Program-made: the position numbers and the translations under genes
Source: Methylobacterium terrae
GTDB taxonomy: Bacteria > Pseudomonadota > Alphaproteobacteria > Rhizobiales > Beijerinckiaceae
NCBI RefSeq assembly: GCF_003173755.1
Contig: NZ_CP029553.1
Span: forward strand, 1,752,501 to 1,816,500
Length of the DNA stretch: 64,000 bases
Reading direction: 5' to 3'
The notes under the pieces: model-generated
Databases searched by the model: none
What the model was told of the DNA's origin: nothing
What the model saw: the letters and a program-made list of their open reading frames with translations, nothing else
Shown here: piece after piece, positions 28,308 through 36,973 of the stretch
Numbering within the stretch: position 1 is the first letter of the stretch
How the letters are laid out: every line of letters begins with the position of its first letter

Positions 28308-30368
28308 ATGCGCGGCGTCACGGCGGAGCACGAGCCCAACCCTTTCTCCGAGCCGGCATGGACCACGCCGCACGGGCTGCCGCCCTTCGAGCGCATCGCG
28401 CCCGCCCATTACGAGCCGGCCTTCGAGCGGGCGTTGGCCCAGCACGTCGCCGAGATCGAGGCGATCGCCGGCAATCCCGAGCCGCCGACCTTCGCCAACA
28501 CGCTCGAGGCGCTGGAGCGCTCCGGCCAGGGGCTGCGCCGCGTCTCCGCGACCTTCTTCAACCTCACCGGCAGCCACACCAACCCGGATCTCCAGGGGGT
28601 GGAGCGGGCGGTGGCGCCGCGGCTCGCGCGCCACGGCAGCGCGATCTACCTCAACCCCGACCTGTGGGCGCGGGTCTCCGCGGTGGCTGAGGACGGCCTG
28701 TCCGACGAGCAGAAGCGGGTGCGCGAGCGCTATCGCCTGCGCTTCCGCCGCGCCGGGGCCGAGCTCGATGCCGAGGCCAAGGAGCGCATGGCCGCCATCG
28801 CGGCGCGGCTCGCCGAGCTCGGCACCCGGTTCAGCCAGAACCTGCTCGCCGACGAGAGCGCCTTCATGCTGGAGCTCTCCGGCGAGGAGGACCTGGCCGG
28901 CCTGCCGCCCTTCCTGCGCGCCGCCGCCAGCCGCGCCGCCGAGGAGCGCGGGCTGAAGGGCCGCCACGTCGTCACCCTGTCGCGCTCGCTGATCGACCCG
29001 TTCCTGGTCTTCTCGACCCGGCGCGACCTTCGCGAGCGCGCCTACGCCGCCTGGATCCGCCGCGGCGAGAACGGCGGCGACACCGACAACCGGGCGATCA
29101 TCACCGAGACCCTGCGCCTGCGCGCCGAGCGGGCGCGCCTGCTCGGCTACGCGAGCTACGCCGATTACCGCCTCGACGACACGATGGCGGGCAGCGCCGA
29201 CGCCGCGGTCGGGCTCCTGGAGGAGGTCTGGGCCCCGGCCCGCGCCCGGGCCGAGGCCGAGCGCGACCGGCTGCAGGCGCTCGCCCGCGAGGACGGCCAG
29301 ACCGCACCCCTCGCGCCCCACGACTGGCGCCACTACGCCGAGCGCCTGCGCCGGCGCGAGCACGCCCTCGACGAGGGCGAGATCAAGCCGTACTTGGCTC
29401 TCGAGGGCATGATCCAGGCCGCCTTCGACACCGCGCACCGCCTGTTCGGCCTCTCCTTCACCGAATTGCACGACGTGCCGCGCTACCACCCGGAGGTGCG
29501 GGCCTGGGAGGTCGCCGACCGCGACGGGCGGCTCGTCGGCCTGTTCCTCGGCGACTACTTCGCGCGCGCCAGCAAGCGCTCGGGCGCCTGGATGAGCGGC
29601 TTCCGCTCGCAGGAGCGCCTGAGCGGCGAGGTGACGCCGATCATCGTCAACGTGATGAACTTCGCCAAGGGGGCTGAGGGCGAGCCGGCGCTGCTGTCCT
29701 TCGACGACGCCCGCACGCTGTTCCACGAATTCGGCCACGCCCTGCACGGGCTCCTGTCGGACGTGACCTACCCGATGCTCGCCGGGACCGCGGTGGCGGG
29801 CGACTTCGTCGAGCTGCCGTCGCAGCTCTACGAGCACTGGCTGGAGCAGCCGGAGGTGCTGCGCTCGCACGCCCGCCACTACCGCACCGGCGAGCCGATG
29901 CCCGAGGACCTGCTGGCCCGGCTGCTCGCCGCCCGCACCTTCAACCAGGGCTTCGCCACGGTGGAGTACACGGCCTCGGCCATCGTCGACCTCGACCTGC
30001 ACCTGTCGGGGGAGGCCGAAGCCGGCATCGATCCCCTCGCCTTCGAGGCCGAGTCCCTGCGCCGCATCGGCATGCCGGCCGAGATCGCGATGCGCCACCG
30101 CACGCCGCATTTCCAGCACATCTTCGCCGGCGAGGGGTATGCGGCCGGCTACTACAGCTATCTTTGGTCCGAGGTCCTGGACGCCGACGCCTTCGACGCC
30201 TTCCGGGAGGCCGGGAACATCTTCGACCCGGCCACCGCCGAGCGCCTGCGCACCTACGTGTACGGCGCCGGCAACCTGCGCGACGCCCGCAGCGCCTACA
30301 CGGCCTTCCGCGGCCGGCTGCCGAGCACCGCGCCGCTCCTGCGCAAGCGGGGGCTTGCGGCGGCGTAG
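28308..30368 (+). CDS. dcp: M3 family oligopeptidase (peptidyl-dipeptidase Dcp-like)
   Basis: A 686-residue cytoplasmic zinc peptidase. The zinc site is HEFGH with His473, Glu474 and His477; the third ligand Glu lies about 28 residues later in AGDFVELPSQL. The N-terminus NPFSEPAWTTPHGLPPFERI and the C-terminal HIFAGEGYAAGYYSYLWSEV (tyrosines that bind substrate) are typical of Dcp/oligopeptidase A. Length matches. AGAGGA precedes the ATG. The 219-base gap from the divergent extensin-like gene holds no other gene. Oligopeptidase A versus Dcp cannot be settled by eye. Confidence 0.9.
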   Translation: MRGVTAEHEPNPFSEPAWTTPHGLPPFERIAPAHYEPAFERALAQHVAEIEAIAGNPEPPTFANTLEALERSGQGLRRVSATFFNLTGSHTNPDLQGVERAVAPRLARHGSAIYLNPDLWARVSAVAEDGLSDEQKRVRERYRLRFRRAGAELDAEAKERMAAIAARLAELGTRFSQNLLADESAFMLELSGEEDLAGLPPFLRAAASRAAEERGLKGRHVVTLSRSLIDPFLVFSTRRDLRERAYAAWIRRGENGGDTDNRAIITETLRLRAERARLLGYASYADYRLDDTMAGSADAAVGLLEEVWAPARARAEAERDRLQALAREDGQTAPLAPHDWRHYAERLRRREHALDEGEIKPYLALEGMIQAAFDTAHRLFGLSFTELHDVPRYHPEVRAWEVADRDGRLVGLFLGDYFARASKRSGAWMSGFRSQERLSGEVTPIIVNVMNFAKGAEGEPALLSFDDARTLFHEFGHALHGLLSDVTYPMLAGTAVAGDFVELPSQLYEHWLEQPEVLRSHARHYRTGEPMPEDLLARLLAARTFNQGFATVEYTASAIVDLDLHLSGEAEAGIDPLAFEAESLRRIGMPAEIAMRHRTPHFQHIFAGEGYAAGYYSYLWSEVLDADAFDAFREAGNIFDPATAERLRTYVYGAGNLRDARSAYTAFRGRLPSTAPLLRKRGLAAA

Positions 30369-30372
30369 GCGC

Positions 30373-31134
30373 CTATCGGCGCAGCAGCCGGCCCATCCCG
30401 GCCGCCGCCGCGAGCCAGCCCGCATCCGCCAGGAAGGCGAGCGCGGCCGCGGCGGCCGAGCCCTGAACCAGCGCCAGGGTGTTCTGGTTCTGCAAACCGA
30501 CGACGATCGGGGTGCCGAGGGTCTGGGCGCCGGCGAGCGCCCCGATCGCCGCGGTCGCGACCGCCAGCACTAGCACCACCCGCAGGGCCTCCAGGATCGG
30601 CCCGGCGGCGAGGGGCAGCTCGACCCGGAGCAGCACCTGCGCCGGGGTGAGCCCCATGGCGGTCGCCGCCCGGCGCACGTCGTCCGGCACGGTGGCGAGC
30701 GCCCCGACGGTGCCGCGCATCACCGGCATCAGCCCGTAGGCGGCGAGCGCCAGCAGGATCGGGGCCGCGCCGAAGCCGATCACCGGCAGAGCGAGGGCCA
30801 CCACCACGAGCGGCGGGACGGCCTGCGCCGCCGCGGCCAGGGTGTCGAGGGTCGGGCGCAGGCGCTCCCCGGCGGCGCGGGTCGCCAGGATGCCCAGCGC
30901 GAGCCCGGCCCCGCCGGCGAGGACGAACCCGGCGAGCGCCAGGCCGAGATGCTGGCGGGCGAGCCAGGCGAGGCGCCCGGCCGGCACCGGGGTGCCGGCC
31001 TGCAGGCCGAGGACGCGCACCACCAACCCGGCGACCTCCGGCAGGCTCAGCCCCGCGAGGGCGAGGCCGAGGAGGAGCGGCGCCAAAGCGGCACGGTGGG
31101 CGGCACGGTCGGCGTCGCGATCGGCGCGGGTCAT
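30373..31134 (-). CDS. Osmoprotectant-type ABC permease, second subunit
   Basis: A 253-residue inner-membrane permease with five to six hydrophobic segments and the ABC inner-membrane coupling loop (AATAMGLTPAQVLLRVELPLA, here split: EAA-like motif near residues 155-175). Similar to OpuCB/YehW permeases for glycine betaine or choline. Its ATG overlaps the stop of the first permease by four bases. It ends four bases past the end of the convergent peptidase gene. No ATPase gene follows, which is unusual. Confidence 0.85.
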   Translation of the reverse strand: MTRADRDADRAAHRAALAPLLLGLALAGLSLPEVAGLVVRVLGLQAGTPVPAGRLAWLARQHLGLALAGFVLAGGAGLALGILATRAAGERLRPTLDTLAAAAQAVPPLVVVALALPVIGFGAAPILLALAAYGLMPVMRGTVGALATVPDDVRRAATAMGLTPAQVLLRVELPLAAGPILEALRVVLVLAVATAAIGALAGAQTLGTPIVVGLQNQNTLALVQGSAAAAALAFLADAGWLAAAAGMGRLLRR

Positions 31135-32288
31135 GCCGCCGTCTCCGTGGTCGATCCCGCGAGGAGCGCGAGCCCGGCATCGACCGCCAGCGCCAGCCCG
31201 ATCACCGGCAGCGCCCCGAGCAGGATCAGGTCCTGGGCGAACTGCGCCATGCCCTCGAACACCACCGCCCCGAGCCCGCCGGCCCCGACGAGGCCGCCGA
31301 GGGTGGCGAGCCCGATGCTCTGCACGGCGGCGACCCGCAGCGCCCCGATCAGCACCGGCGCCCCGAGGGGCAGGCGCACCCGCAGCAGCACCTCGCGGGG
31401 CGTGAGGCCCATCGCCCGGGCGGCAGCGAGCACGTCGGGATCCGCCGCCGCGAGGCCGGCCGCGAGGCCGCGCACCAGCGGCAGGCCGAGATAGGCGGCG
31501 GTGCCGATCACCGCCGGGGTCGGGCCGATGGCGGAGAGGCCGAGGCCGCGCAGCGCCGGCACCGCGGCGAGCAGGCCCGACAGGCCGGCCACCAGGGCGG
31601 CGAACAGCGCCAGCGCCGGCACGACCTGGATCCCGCCGAGGAGCCCGTCGGCGACCCGCGACAGGGCTCCGCCGCGCAGGTGGAGGAGCGCCAGCGGCCC
31701 GGAGACCAGGAGGGCGAGCCCGAGCGCGGCTCCGGCGAGCCCGAGATGCTGGAGGATCGCCGTCGTCAGGGCCTCCGCCCGCGCCCGGTACTCGACCGCG
31801 AGCGAGAGGGCGTCGAGGAGGCCGGCCCTGGCGGCGAGGCCCGTGAGGCCGAGGAGGAGCAGCGCGGCGACGAACCCGCCGCGGCGCGGCAACACCAATC
31901 GAACGGCCTCCGCGACGAGGCCCGCCAGGCCGAGCCCGGCGAGCCAGGCGCCCGAGCCGAGGGCGGCGCGGGCGGCCGGCGGCTGCCCGGCGAGCAGGCC
32001 GGCGGCGCCCTGCCCGGCACCGAGGAGCAGGGCGACCCACGCGGCGAGCGCCGCCGCGACGGCGGCGAAGGCCCGCCCGCGCCGCGCCGGGCCCGCGAGC
32101 AGCACGGCCGCCAGGATCGCGAAGACCCCCGCCGCGACGCCGGCAAGGCCGCAAGCCACGGGGCTGCCCGGCACGAGGCGGTTCGGCGCCAGGGTGAGGA
32201 AGGGCAGGCCGGCGAGCGCCGCGACCGCCAGGGCGGCGAGCGTGGGGGGCAGCCAGGCGGCGGGACGGGGCGCGGCGGGAGCGATCAT
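31131..32288 (-). CDS. Osmoprotectant-type ABC permease, first subunit (long)
   Basis: A 385-residue permease. The C-terminal 200 residues match OpuCB/YehY permeases: GGIQVVPALALFAAL, PAVIGTAAYLGLPLVRG and the coupling loop ARAMGLTPREVLLRVRLPLG. The N-terminal half adds four or more extra hydrophobic segments, as in YehY. It lies 13 bases past the binding-protein stop and overlaps the next permease by four bases, so the three genes form one operon. Confidence 0.86.
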   Translation of the reverse strand: MIAPAAPRPAAWLPPTLAALAVAALAGLPFLTLAPNRLVPGSPVACGLAGVAAGVFAILAAVLLAGPARRGRAFAAVAAALAAWVALLLGAGQGAAGLLAGQPPAARAALGSGAWLAGLGLAGLVAEAVRLVLPRRGGFVAALLLLGLTGLAARAGLLDALSLAVEYRARAEALTTAILQHLGLAGAALGLALLVSGPLALLHLRGGALSRVADGLLGGIQVVPALALFAALVAGLSGLLAAVPALRGLGLSAIGPTPAVIGTAAYLGLPLVRGLAAGLAAADPDVLAAARAMGLTPREVLLRVRLPLGAPVLIGALRVAAVQSIGLATLGGLVGAGGLGAVVFEGMAQFAQDLILLGALPVIGLALAVDAGLALLAGSTTETAA

Positions 32289-32301
32289 GAGGCGAGAGCG
32301 A

Positions 32302-33303
32302 TCATGGAGAGGACCGCCCCGGCGAGGGGGTCTCCGGCGGAAGGGATTCGAGGTAGCGGCGGGCGACCGCCTCCGGCGTGTCGCCGTCCACGGCGATCCG
32401 CGCGTTGAGGCGCCGCAGGGTCGGCAGGTCGAGGCCGCCGAACAGGCGGTCGAGGGCCGGCCCGATCGCCGGGTGGCGGGCGAGGATCGCGCTGCGGATC
32501 AGCGGGGCGGGCTCGTAGACGATCTGGGCGCCGGCGGGATCGCTCATCACCGCCACGTCGAGGGCGGCGATCGCCCCGTCGGTGCCGTAGACCATGCCGG
32601 CATTGACCCCGCTGATGCCCTGCGCCGCGGCCCGCAGCGTGACCGCCGTGTCGCCGCCCGGCAGCATCACGATCCGCTCCCGCGGCATCGTGAAACCGTA
32701 GGCCTGCTCGAAGGACGGCAGCGCGGCGGGGCTCTCGACGAACTCCGCGGAGGCCGCGAGCTCGATCAGGCCGCGCCGGACCGCGCCGGCGAAATCCGCC
32801 ATCGTGGCGAGGCGCTCGGCCCGGGCGAGGCCGCCCTGCACGGCGATCTGCCAGGTGTTGTTGGCCGGCGCCGCCTTCAGCCAGGTGAGGCCGTTCCTGG
32901 CGTCGAAGGCCTTCGCCGCCGCGTAGGCGCTGTCGGCCCGGCGCCAGACCGGATCGGACTCGGTGCCCGAGAAGAAGGCGGCGTTGCCGGTATATTCGGG
33001 ATAGGCGTCGATCTCGCCGGAGGTCAGCGCGGTGCGCACGATGCGGGTCGGGCCGAGCTGGAGGCGGGCCGAGACCGGCACGCCGAGGCGCTGCAGGATC
33101 ATGACGATCAGGTGGCCGAGGAGGATGCCCTCCCCGTGGCTCTTCGAGGCCACGATGACGGGCTTGTCGACGGGCGTGTCGGCCCGAGCCCCCGTCGCGA
33201 CGCCGAGGCCCGCGAGCGCCCCCGCGATCACGGCGCGCCGATTCAAGGGGGGGCGGGCGCAGTGGCGCCGCTGCATCGCGTCCCAGGTCGGTGCGCTTGA
33301 CAT
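32302..33303 (-). CDS. Osmoprotectant-type ABC substrate-binding protein
   Basis: A 333-residue periplasmic binding protein of the OpuAC/YehZ (OsmF) type. A Tat-like signal is seen (NRRAVIAGALAGLGVATGARA). Family features: IVASKSHGEGILLGHLI, the TSGEIDAYPEYTGN segment and GMVYGTDGAI. Start at 33303 chosen because AAGG lies six bases upstream; an internal ATG at 33276 is possible. It heads an operon with two permeases. The ligand is likely a quaternary amine or amino-acid-like compatible solute, inferred from family only; the YehZ group binds betaine weakly and has unsettled function. Confidence 0.85.
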   Translation of the reverse strand: MSSAPTWDAMQRRHCARPPLNRRAVIAGALAGLGVATGARADTPVDKPVIVASKSHGEGILLGHLIVMILQRLGVPVSARLQLGPTRIVRTALTSGEIDAYPEYTGNAAFFSGTESDPVWRRADSAYAAAKAFDARNGLTWLKAAPANNTWQIAVQGGLARAERLATMADFAGAVRRGLIELAASAEFVESPAALPSFEQAYGFTMPRERIVMLPGGDTAVTLRAAAQGISGVNAGMVYGTDGAIAALDVAVMSDPAGAQIVYEPAPLIRSAILARHPAIGPALDRLFGGLDLPTLRRLNARIAVDGDTPEAVARRYLESLPPETPSPGRSSP

Positions 33304-33467
33304 GTCTGCCTTTCCGGGCGACGGCTCACCGGCGCAGGTACTGGGTACCGGCGTGGACTCGCACGGGCTGCGGGCGATTGAAACCCCTGACGGCTTTGCG
33401 GTTTCCGCAACGGCAGGGACGAGTCGGTCGAACCCCGGAACGGGGCGTTGAGGGAAAGAATTCCGGC

Positions 33468-33857
33468 GTGGGCACGGACACAAGCGAAGACCTCCTGAAC
33501 GGTGCCCGCGTCCTCGTGGTGGAGGACGAAGCGGCGATCTCGATGCTGCTGGAGGACATGCTGCTCGATTTCGGCTGCGAGGTCGTGGGTCCGGCGGCCC
33601 GGCTGAGCAAGGCGCTCGAGATGGCCGAGAGCGAGAGCTTCGTGGTCGCGATCCTCGACGTCAACGTCGCCGGCGAGCCGATCTACCCCGTCGCCGAGGC
33701 GATCGTGCGCCGCGGCCTGCCGCTGGTCTTCTCCACCGGCTACGGCGGCGCCGGCATCCGCGAGCCTTTTCGCGATCGTCCGGTGGTGCAGAAGCCGTTC
33801 AGCCAGCAGGACCTCAAGCGCACCCTGATCGCCGCGATCGCGGCGGCGTCGGGCTGA
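33468..33857 (+). CDS. Single-domain response regulator
   Basis: A 129-residue receiver domain with nothing attached. Phospho-acceptor Asp64 (VAILDVNVAG), the acidic pair Asp20-Glu21 (VVEDEAA), the Ser/Thr in FSTGYGG and the Lys in VVQKPFS are all present. The start is GTG with AGGGAAAG upstream; the open frame runs further up but without an ATG or SD. The sequence type matches receivers that pair with HWE/HisKA_2 kinases such as the PYP-phytochrome kinase in this window, but they are 30 kb apart and the link is only a guess. Confidence 0.85.
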   Translation: MGTDTSEDLLNGARVLVVEDEAAISMLLEDMLLDFGCEVVGPAARLSKALEMAESESFVVAILDVNVAGEPIYPVAEAIVRRGLPLVFSTGYGGAGIREPFRDRPVVQKPFSQQDLKRTLIAAIAAASG

Positions 33858-33884
33858 GTTCTCACAGAGATCGACACCGCTCCG

Positions 33885-33926
33885 CGTCGTCCCGGGGCGA
33901 GCCGCGGGATGACCTGGAGGGGGTGA
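33885..33926. repeat. REP-like element, copy 2
   Basis: CGTCGTCCCGG, short loop, then CCGCGGGATGACC with tail TGGAGGGGGTGA. The right half and tail match the copy at 20277-20300 closely. It lies between a response-regulator gene and a convergent small gene. Confidence 0.6.
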
Positions 33927-33960
33927 CCGCGTCGCGTGAGCGGCGCATCGAGGCCGCGCC

Positions 33961-34176
33961 TCAGCGAATCGCCCCGGCCCTGGCCCCGATCGCCCGCCGC
34001 TCGGCCGGCTCGCAGCGCTCGGCCGCCTCCTGCGCCTCGACGCGGCGCTTGAACGCACCCCACGCCATCAGCGTGCAGCCGCAGCCGTCGCACTCGATCA
34101 TGGCGTCGTCGTTCAGGTCGGCCGGCAGGCGGACCGCCGGCGAGCCGCAGGACTCGCATCCGAACCCGCTGCGCAT
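33961..34176 (-). CDS. Small zinc-ribbon protein, function unknown
   Basis: A 71-residue protein with a CESCG and CDGCG pair (CxxC, spacer about 22, CxxC) that should bind one zinc, followed by a charged helix (FKRRVEAQEAAERCEPAERR). The ATG at 34176 has a very good AGGGAGG ribosome-binding site; the frame is open a further 20 codons. I do not recognise the family. It could be a nucleic-acid or protein-binding zinc ribbon. It is separated from yraN by 86 bases. Confidence 0.6.
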   Translation of the reverse strand: MRSGFGCESCGSPAVRLPADLNDDAMIECDGCGCTLMAWGAFKRRVEAQEAAERCEPAERRAIGARAGAIR

Positions 34177-34262
34177 CTCGAGACCTCCCTCTCGCGTTCC
34201 GGTCCTGCCCGCAAGCTTAAGTATGCTGCGCTGCACGCAAGATGAACGGAATCGCGAAACGG

Positions 34263-34646
34263 CTACGCATCCAGCTCGAAGGCGGAGACGACGTGGCGCG
34301 GCCAGCGCCCGGGCGCGACGAAGACCGCGTCGGCCCGCAGGGTCAGGCCGGCGCTCCAGGGCGAGCGGGCGATCCAGGCCCGCACCGCGCGGGAGAACAG
34401 CCGGCGCTTGCGGGCGTCGATGGCGACGGAGGCCTCGTCGAGCGTCGGCCGCGCCTTGACCTCGACGAAGGCGACGACGCTGCCGCGGCGCACGATCAGG
34501 TCGATCTCGCCGCCACCGACCGAGACCCGCCAGGCGAGCGGCCGGTAGCCCTTGGCGATGAGGGCGAGCGCCGCCAGCAGCTCGGCCCGGCGGCCGCGCG
34601 CGAAGGTCAGCCGGCGCCGCCGCGCCGCCTCAGGCGTCGCCGGCAT
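34263..34646 (-). CDS. yraN: YraN family endonuclease-like protein (UPF0102)
   Basis: A 127-residue protein with the PD-(D/E)xK nuclease-like core: [11 protein letters not shown], then [11 protein letters not shown], giving the Glu-Asp-Glu-x-Lys set. Basic N-terminus ([14 protein letters not shown]). The chosen ATG at 34646 overlaps the end of rsmI by 17 bases. rsmI-yraN is the classic gene order in proteobacteria. The family is linked to DNA processing but the role is unproven. Confidence 0.85.
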   Translation of the reverse strand: MPATPEAARRRRLTFARGRRAELLAALALIAKGYRPLAWRVSVGGGEIDLIVRRGSVVAFVEVKARPTLDEASVAIDARKRRLFSRAVRAWIARSPWSAGLTLRADAVFVAPGRWPRHVVSAFELDA

Positions 34647-35598
34647 CGTCGGCGCGGCGGGCCAGCACCAGGGCGCGGGCATAGACCTCGCGCCGCTTCA
34701 GGCCCGTCTCGTCGGCGACGAGGGAGGCGGCGTCCTTGATCGAGTGGCGGGCGAGCGCCGCCTCGAGGCGGGCATCGAGGTCGGCGTCGTGTTCCGGGCC
34801 CGGCGCGTCCTCGGGCGCGGTGCCGATCACCACCACCACCTCGCCCTTCGGCGGGCCGGAGGCGGCATACTCGGCGGCGAGCCCGGCGAGGTCGCCCCGG
34901 CGCACGGTCTCGAACAGCTTGGTCAGCTCGCGCGCCACCGCGGCGGGCCGGGTGCCGCCCAGCACGTCGGCGGCGTCGGCCAGCATCTCGGGCAGGCGGT
35001 GGGGCGCCTCGAACAGGACCAGCGTGCCGGGCACGGCGCCCAGCGTCGCGAGGCGGTTGCGCCGCGCGCCGCTCTTCTGCGGCAGGAAGCCCTCGAAGAA
35101 GAACCGGTCGGTCGGCAGGCCCGCGGCGACGAGCGCGGTGATGGCCGCCGAGGGGCCGGGGATCGGCGTCACGGCGAGCCCCGCCTCGATCGCGGCCTGG
35201 ACCAGCTTGAAGCCGGGATCGGAGACCAGCGGCGTGCCGGCATCCGAGACCAGCGCCAGCGCCTCGCCCGCCTTGATCCGGGCGATCATCCGCTCGCGCA
35301 CCCCCTCGCCCGAATGCTCGTGATAGGCGACGAGCGGCGTGGTGATGCCGTAATGGGCGAGCAGCGTGCGGGTGACCCGGGTGTCCTCCGCCAGCACCGC
35401 GTCGGCGGCGGCGAGCGTCGAGAGCGCCCGGAAGGTCACGTCCTTCAGGTTGCCGATCGGCGTCGCCACCACGTGCAGGCCGGGCGACAGGGGCTCGGCC
35501 TCGGCGGCGAGGCCGAAGGCGGTGTAGACCGCCGGGCCCCGGCCGGTCGCGGACCGCTCCGGGGGACGGCGGCGAGGATCGTCGCTGCGCTGGGTCAT
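34630..35598 (-). CDS. rsmI: 16S rRNA (cytidine-1402-2'-O)-methyltransferase
   Basis: A 322-residue SAM-dependent methyltransferase acting on C1402 in the ribosomal decoding centre. The tetrapyrrole-methylase fold shows [45 protein letters not shown] and [12 protein letters not shown]. The C-terminal tail ([20 protein letters not shown]) is the RsmI-specific HTH-like segment. Two ATG candidates exist, 35598 and 35637, neither with a strong site. Divergent from the lipoprotein gene, as seen often with LpoA-like proteins. Confidence 0.94.
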   Translation of the reverse strand: MTQRSDDPRRRPPERSATGRGPAVYTAFGLAAEAEPLSPGLHVVATPIGNLKDVTFRALSTLAAADAVLAEDTRVTRTLLAHYGITTPLVAYHEHSGEGVRERMIARIKAGEALALVSDAGTPLVSDPGFKLVQAAIEAGLAVTPIPGPSAAITALVAAGLPTDRFFFEGFLPQKSGARRNRLATLGAVPGTLVLFEAPHRLPEMLADAADVLGGTRPAAVARELTKLFETVRRGDLAGLAAEYAASGPPKGEVVVVIGTAPEDAPGPEHDADLDARLEAALARHSIKDAASLVADETGLKRREVYARALVLARRADDAGDA

Positions 35599-35763
35599 CG
35601 CCCGGGACAGTGCCACGGCGCAACCCCCCAGCGCCATCGCGGCGTGGGCGGGAGCGGTCGTTTACTTTTCGTCGGCAGACTTTATGCACCGGGCATGGAT
35701 GTTGCTGTCCGGTTGCCGGTGCCGATTCGCGGCGCGGCCGCGGGCGGAGCGGGGGAGCGGGCG

Positions 35764-36972
35764 ATGGGGGGCATCGGCCTCGACACTCTGGGGCGTCTCG
35801 GGCGGAGCGCCGCGACGCTCGCGGCCCTTCTGGCGCTCGGCGCCTGCGGCGGGGTCGACAGCCCGGTCGTCGCGACCCGCACCGCACCGGTCGAGGCACC
35901 GGCCGCGCCGGCCGGCGACGGGACGGTACTGGGCACCGGCAGCGTCAAGGTCGCGCTGATCCTGCCGCTCTCCGGTCCCGGCGCCGCGGTCGGCGCGGGC
36001 CTGCGCAACGCCGCCACCCTCGCCCTCGACGAATCGCAGAGCCCCGATCTCAAGATCCTGGTGAAGGACGACCGCAGCACGCCGGAGGGCGCCCGCGAGG
36101 CCGCGGCCGCGGCCCTCGCCGAGGGGGCTGAGCTCGTCATCGGCCCGCTCTTCGCCGCCACGGTGCAGTCCGCCGCCGCCACGGCGCGGCCGGCCGGCAA
36201 GCCGGTGATCGCCTTCTCGACCGATGCCAGCGTGGCGGCGCGCGGCGTCTACCTCCTGAGCTTCCTGCCCCAGACCGAGGTCGACCGGATCATCGACGAG
36301 ACCACGGCGGCCGGGCGGCGCTCCTTCGTGGCGCTGATCCCGGAGACGACCTACGGCAGCGTCGTCGAGGCGCAGTTCCGCGAGGCGGTGGCGCGCCGCG
36401 GCGGCCGCGTGGTGGCGATCGAGCGCTACCCCGCCGGCAACCCGGCCGCCGCGATCGGGCGCGTCGCGTCGCTGATCGCCGGCCCGGCGCCGCAGGCCGA
36501 CGCGCTGTTCCTGCCCGACACGCCGGAGGGCCTCGCCGCCGCGGGCGCGGCGCTCACCCGCGCGGGCTTCAACCCGGCCCGGGTGAAGCCGGTCGGCACC
36601 GCGGTCTGGAACGACCCGCGGGTCTTCGCCCTGCCGGCCTTCCAGGGCGGCTGGTTCGCCGCCGCGGATCCCGCCGGCTTCTCCGGCTTCAGCCAGCGCT
36701 ACCGCGCCCGGTTCGGCTCGGATCCGGTCCGCGTCGCGACGCTCGCCTACGACGCGGTCTCGCTGGCCGCGGCGCTCAACCGGCAATACGGCTCGCAGCG
36801 CTTCGCCGACGCCACGCTCACCAACCCGTCGGGCTTCGCCGGGGTCGACGGCACCTTCCGGTTCCGCCCGGAAGGGACCAGCGACCGCACCCTCGCGGTG
36901 TTCGAGATCCGCGGGAACGGCGCGACGATCGCCAGCCCGGCGCCGCGGGCGCTCGGGCCGTCGGGGACCTGA
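35764..36972 (+). CDS. Penicillin-binding protein activator-like lipoprotein
   Basis: A 402-residue lipoprotein with a periplasmic binding-protein fold. The lipobox is LALGAC with Cys28; then a short linker and VALILPLSGPGAAVGAGLRNAA, the start of a leucine-binding-protein-like (type 1) domain. It resembles the LpoA C-terminal domain found divergent from rsmI in many proteobacteria, where LpoA activates PBP1A; branched-chain amino-acid binding is the alternative. Start at 35764 chosen for GGGGGAG and a proper signal peptide; an ATG at 35695 is in frame. It ends one base before hemW, which runs the opposite way. Confidence 0.82.
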   Translation: MGGIGLDTLGRLGRSAATLAALLALGACGGVDSPVVATRTAPVEAPAAPAGDGTVLGTGSVKVALILPLSGPGAAVGAGLRNAATLALDESQSPDLKILVKDDRSTPEGAREAAAAALAEGAELVIGPLFAATVQSAAATARPAGKPVIAFSTDASVAARGVYLLSFLPQTEVDRIIDETTAAGRRSFVALIPETTYGSVVEAQFREAVARRGGRVVAIERYPAGNPAAAIGRVASLIAGPAPQADALFLPDTPEGLAAAGAALTRAGFNPARVKPVGTAVWNDPRVFALPAFQGGWFAAADPAGFSGFSQRYRARFGSDPVRVATLAYDAVSLAAALNRQYGSQRFADATLTNPSGFAGVDGTFRFRPEGTSDRTLAVFEIRGNGATIASPAPRALGPSGT

Positions 36973-36973
36973 A

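Noticed and set aside
30373..32154. 593-residue frame overlapping both permeases
   Set aside because: Only its last 253 residues are the real second permease; the front part is an out-of-frame reading of the first permease and does not encode the missing ATPase.
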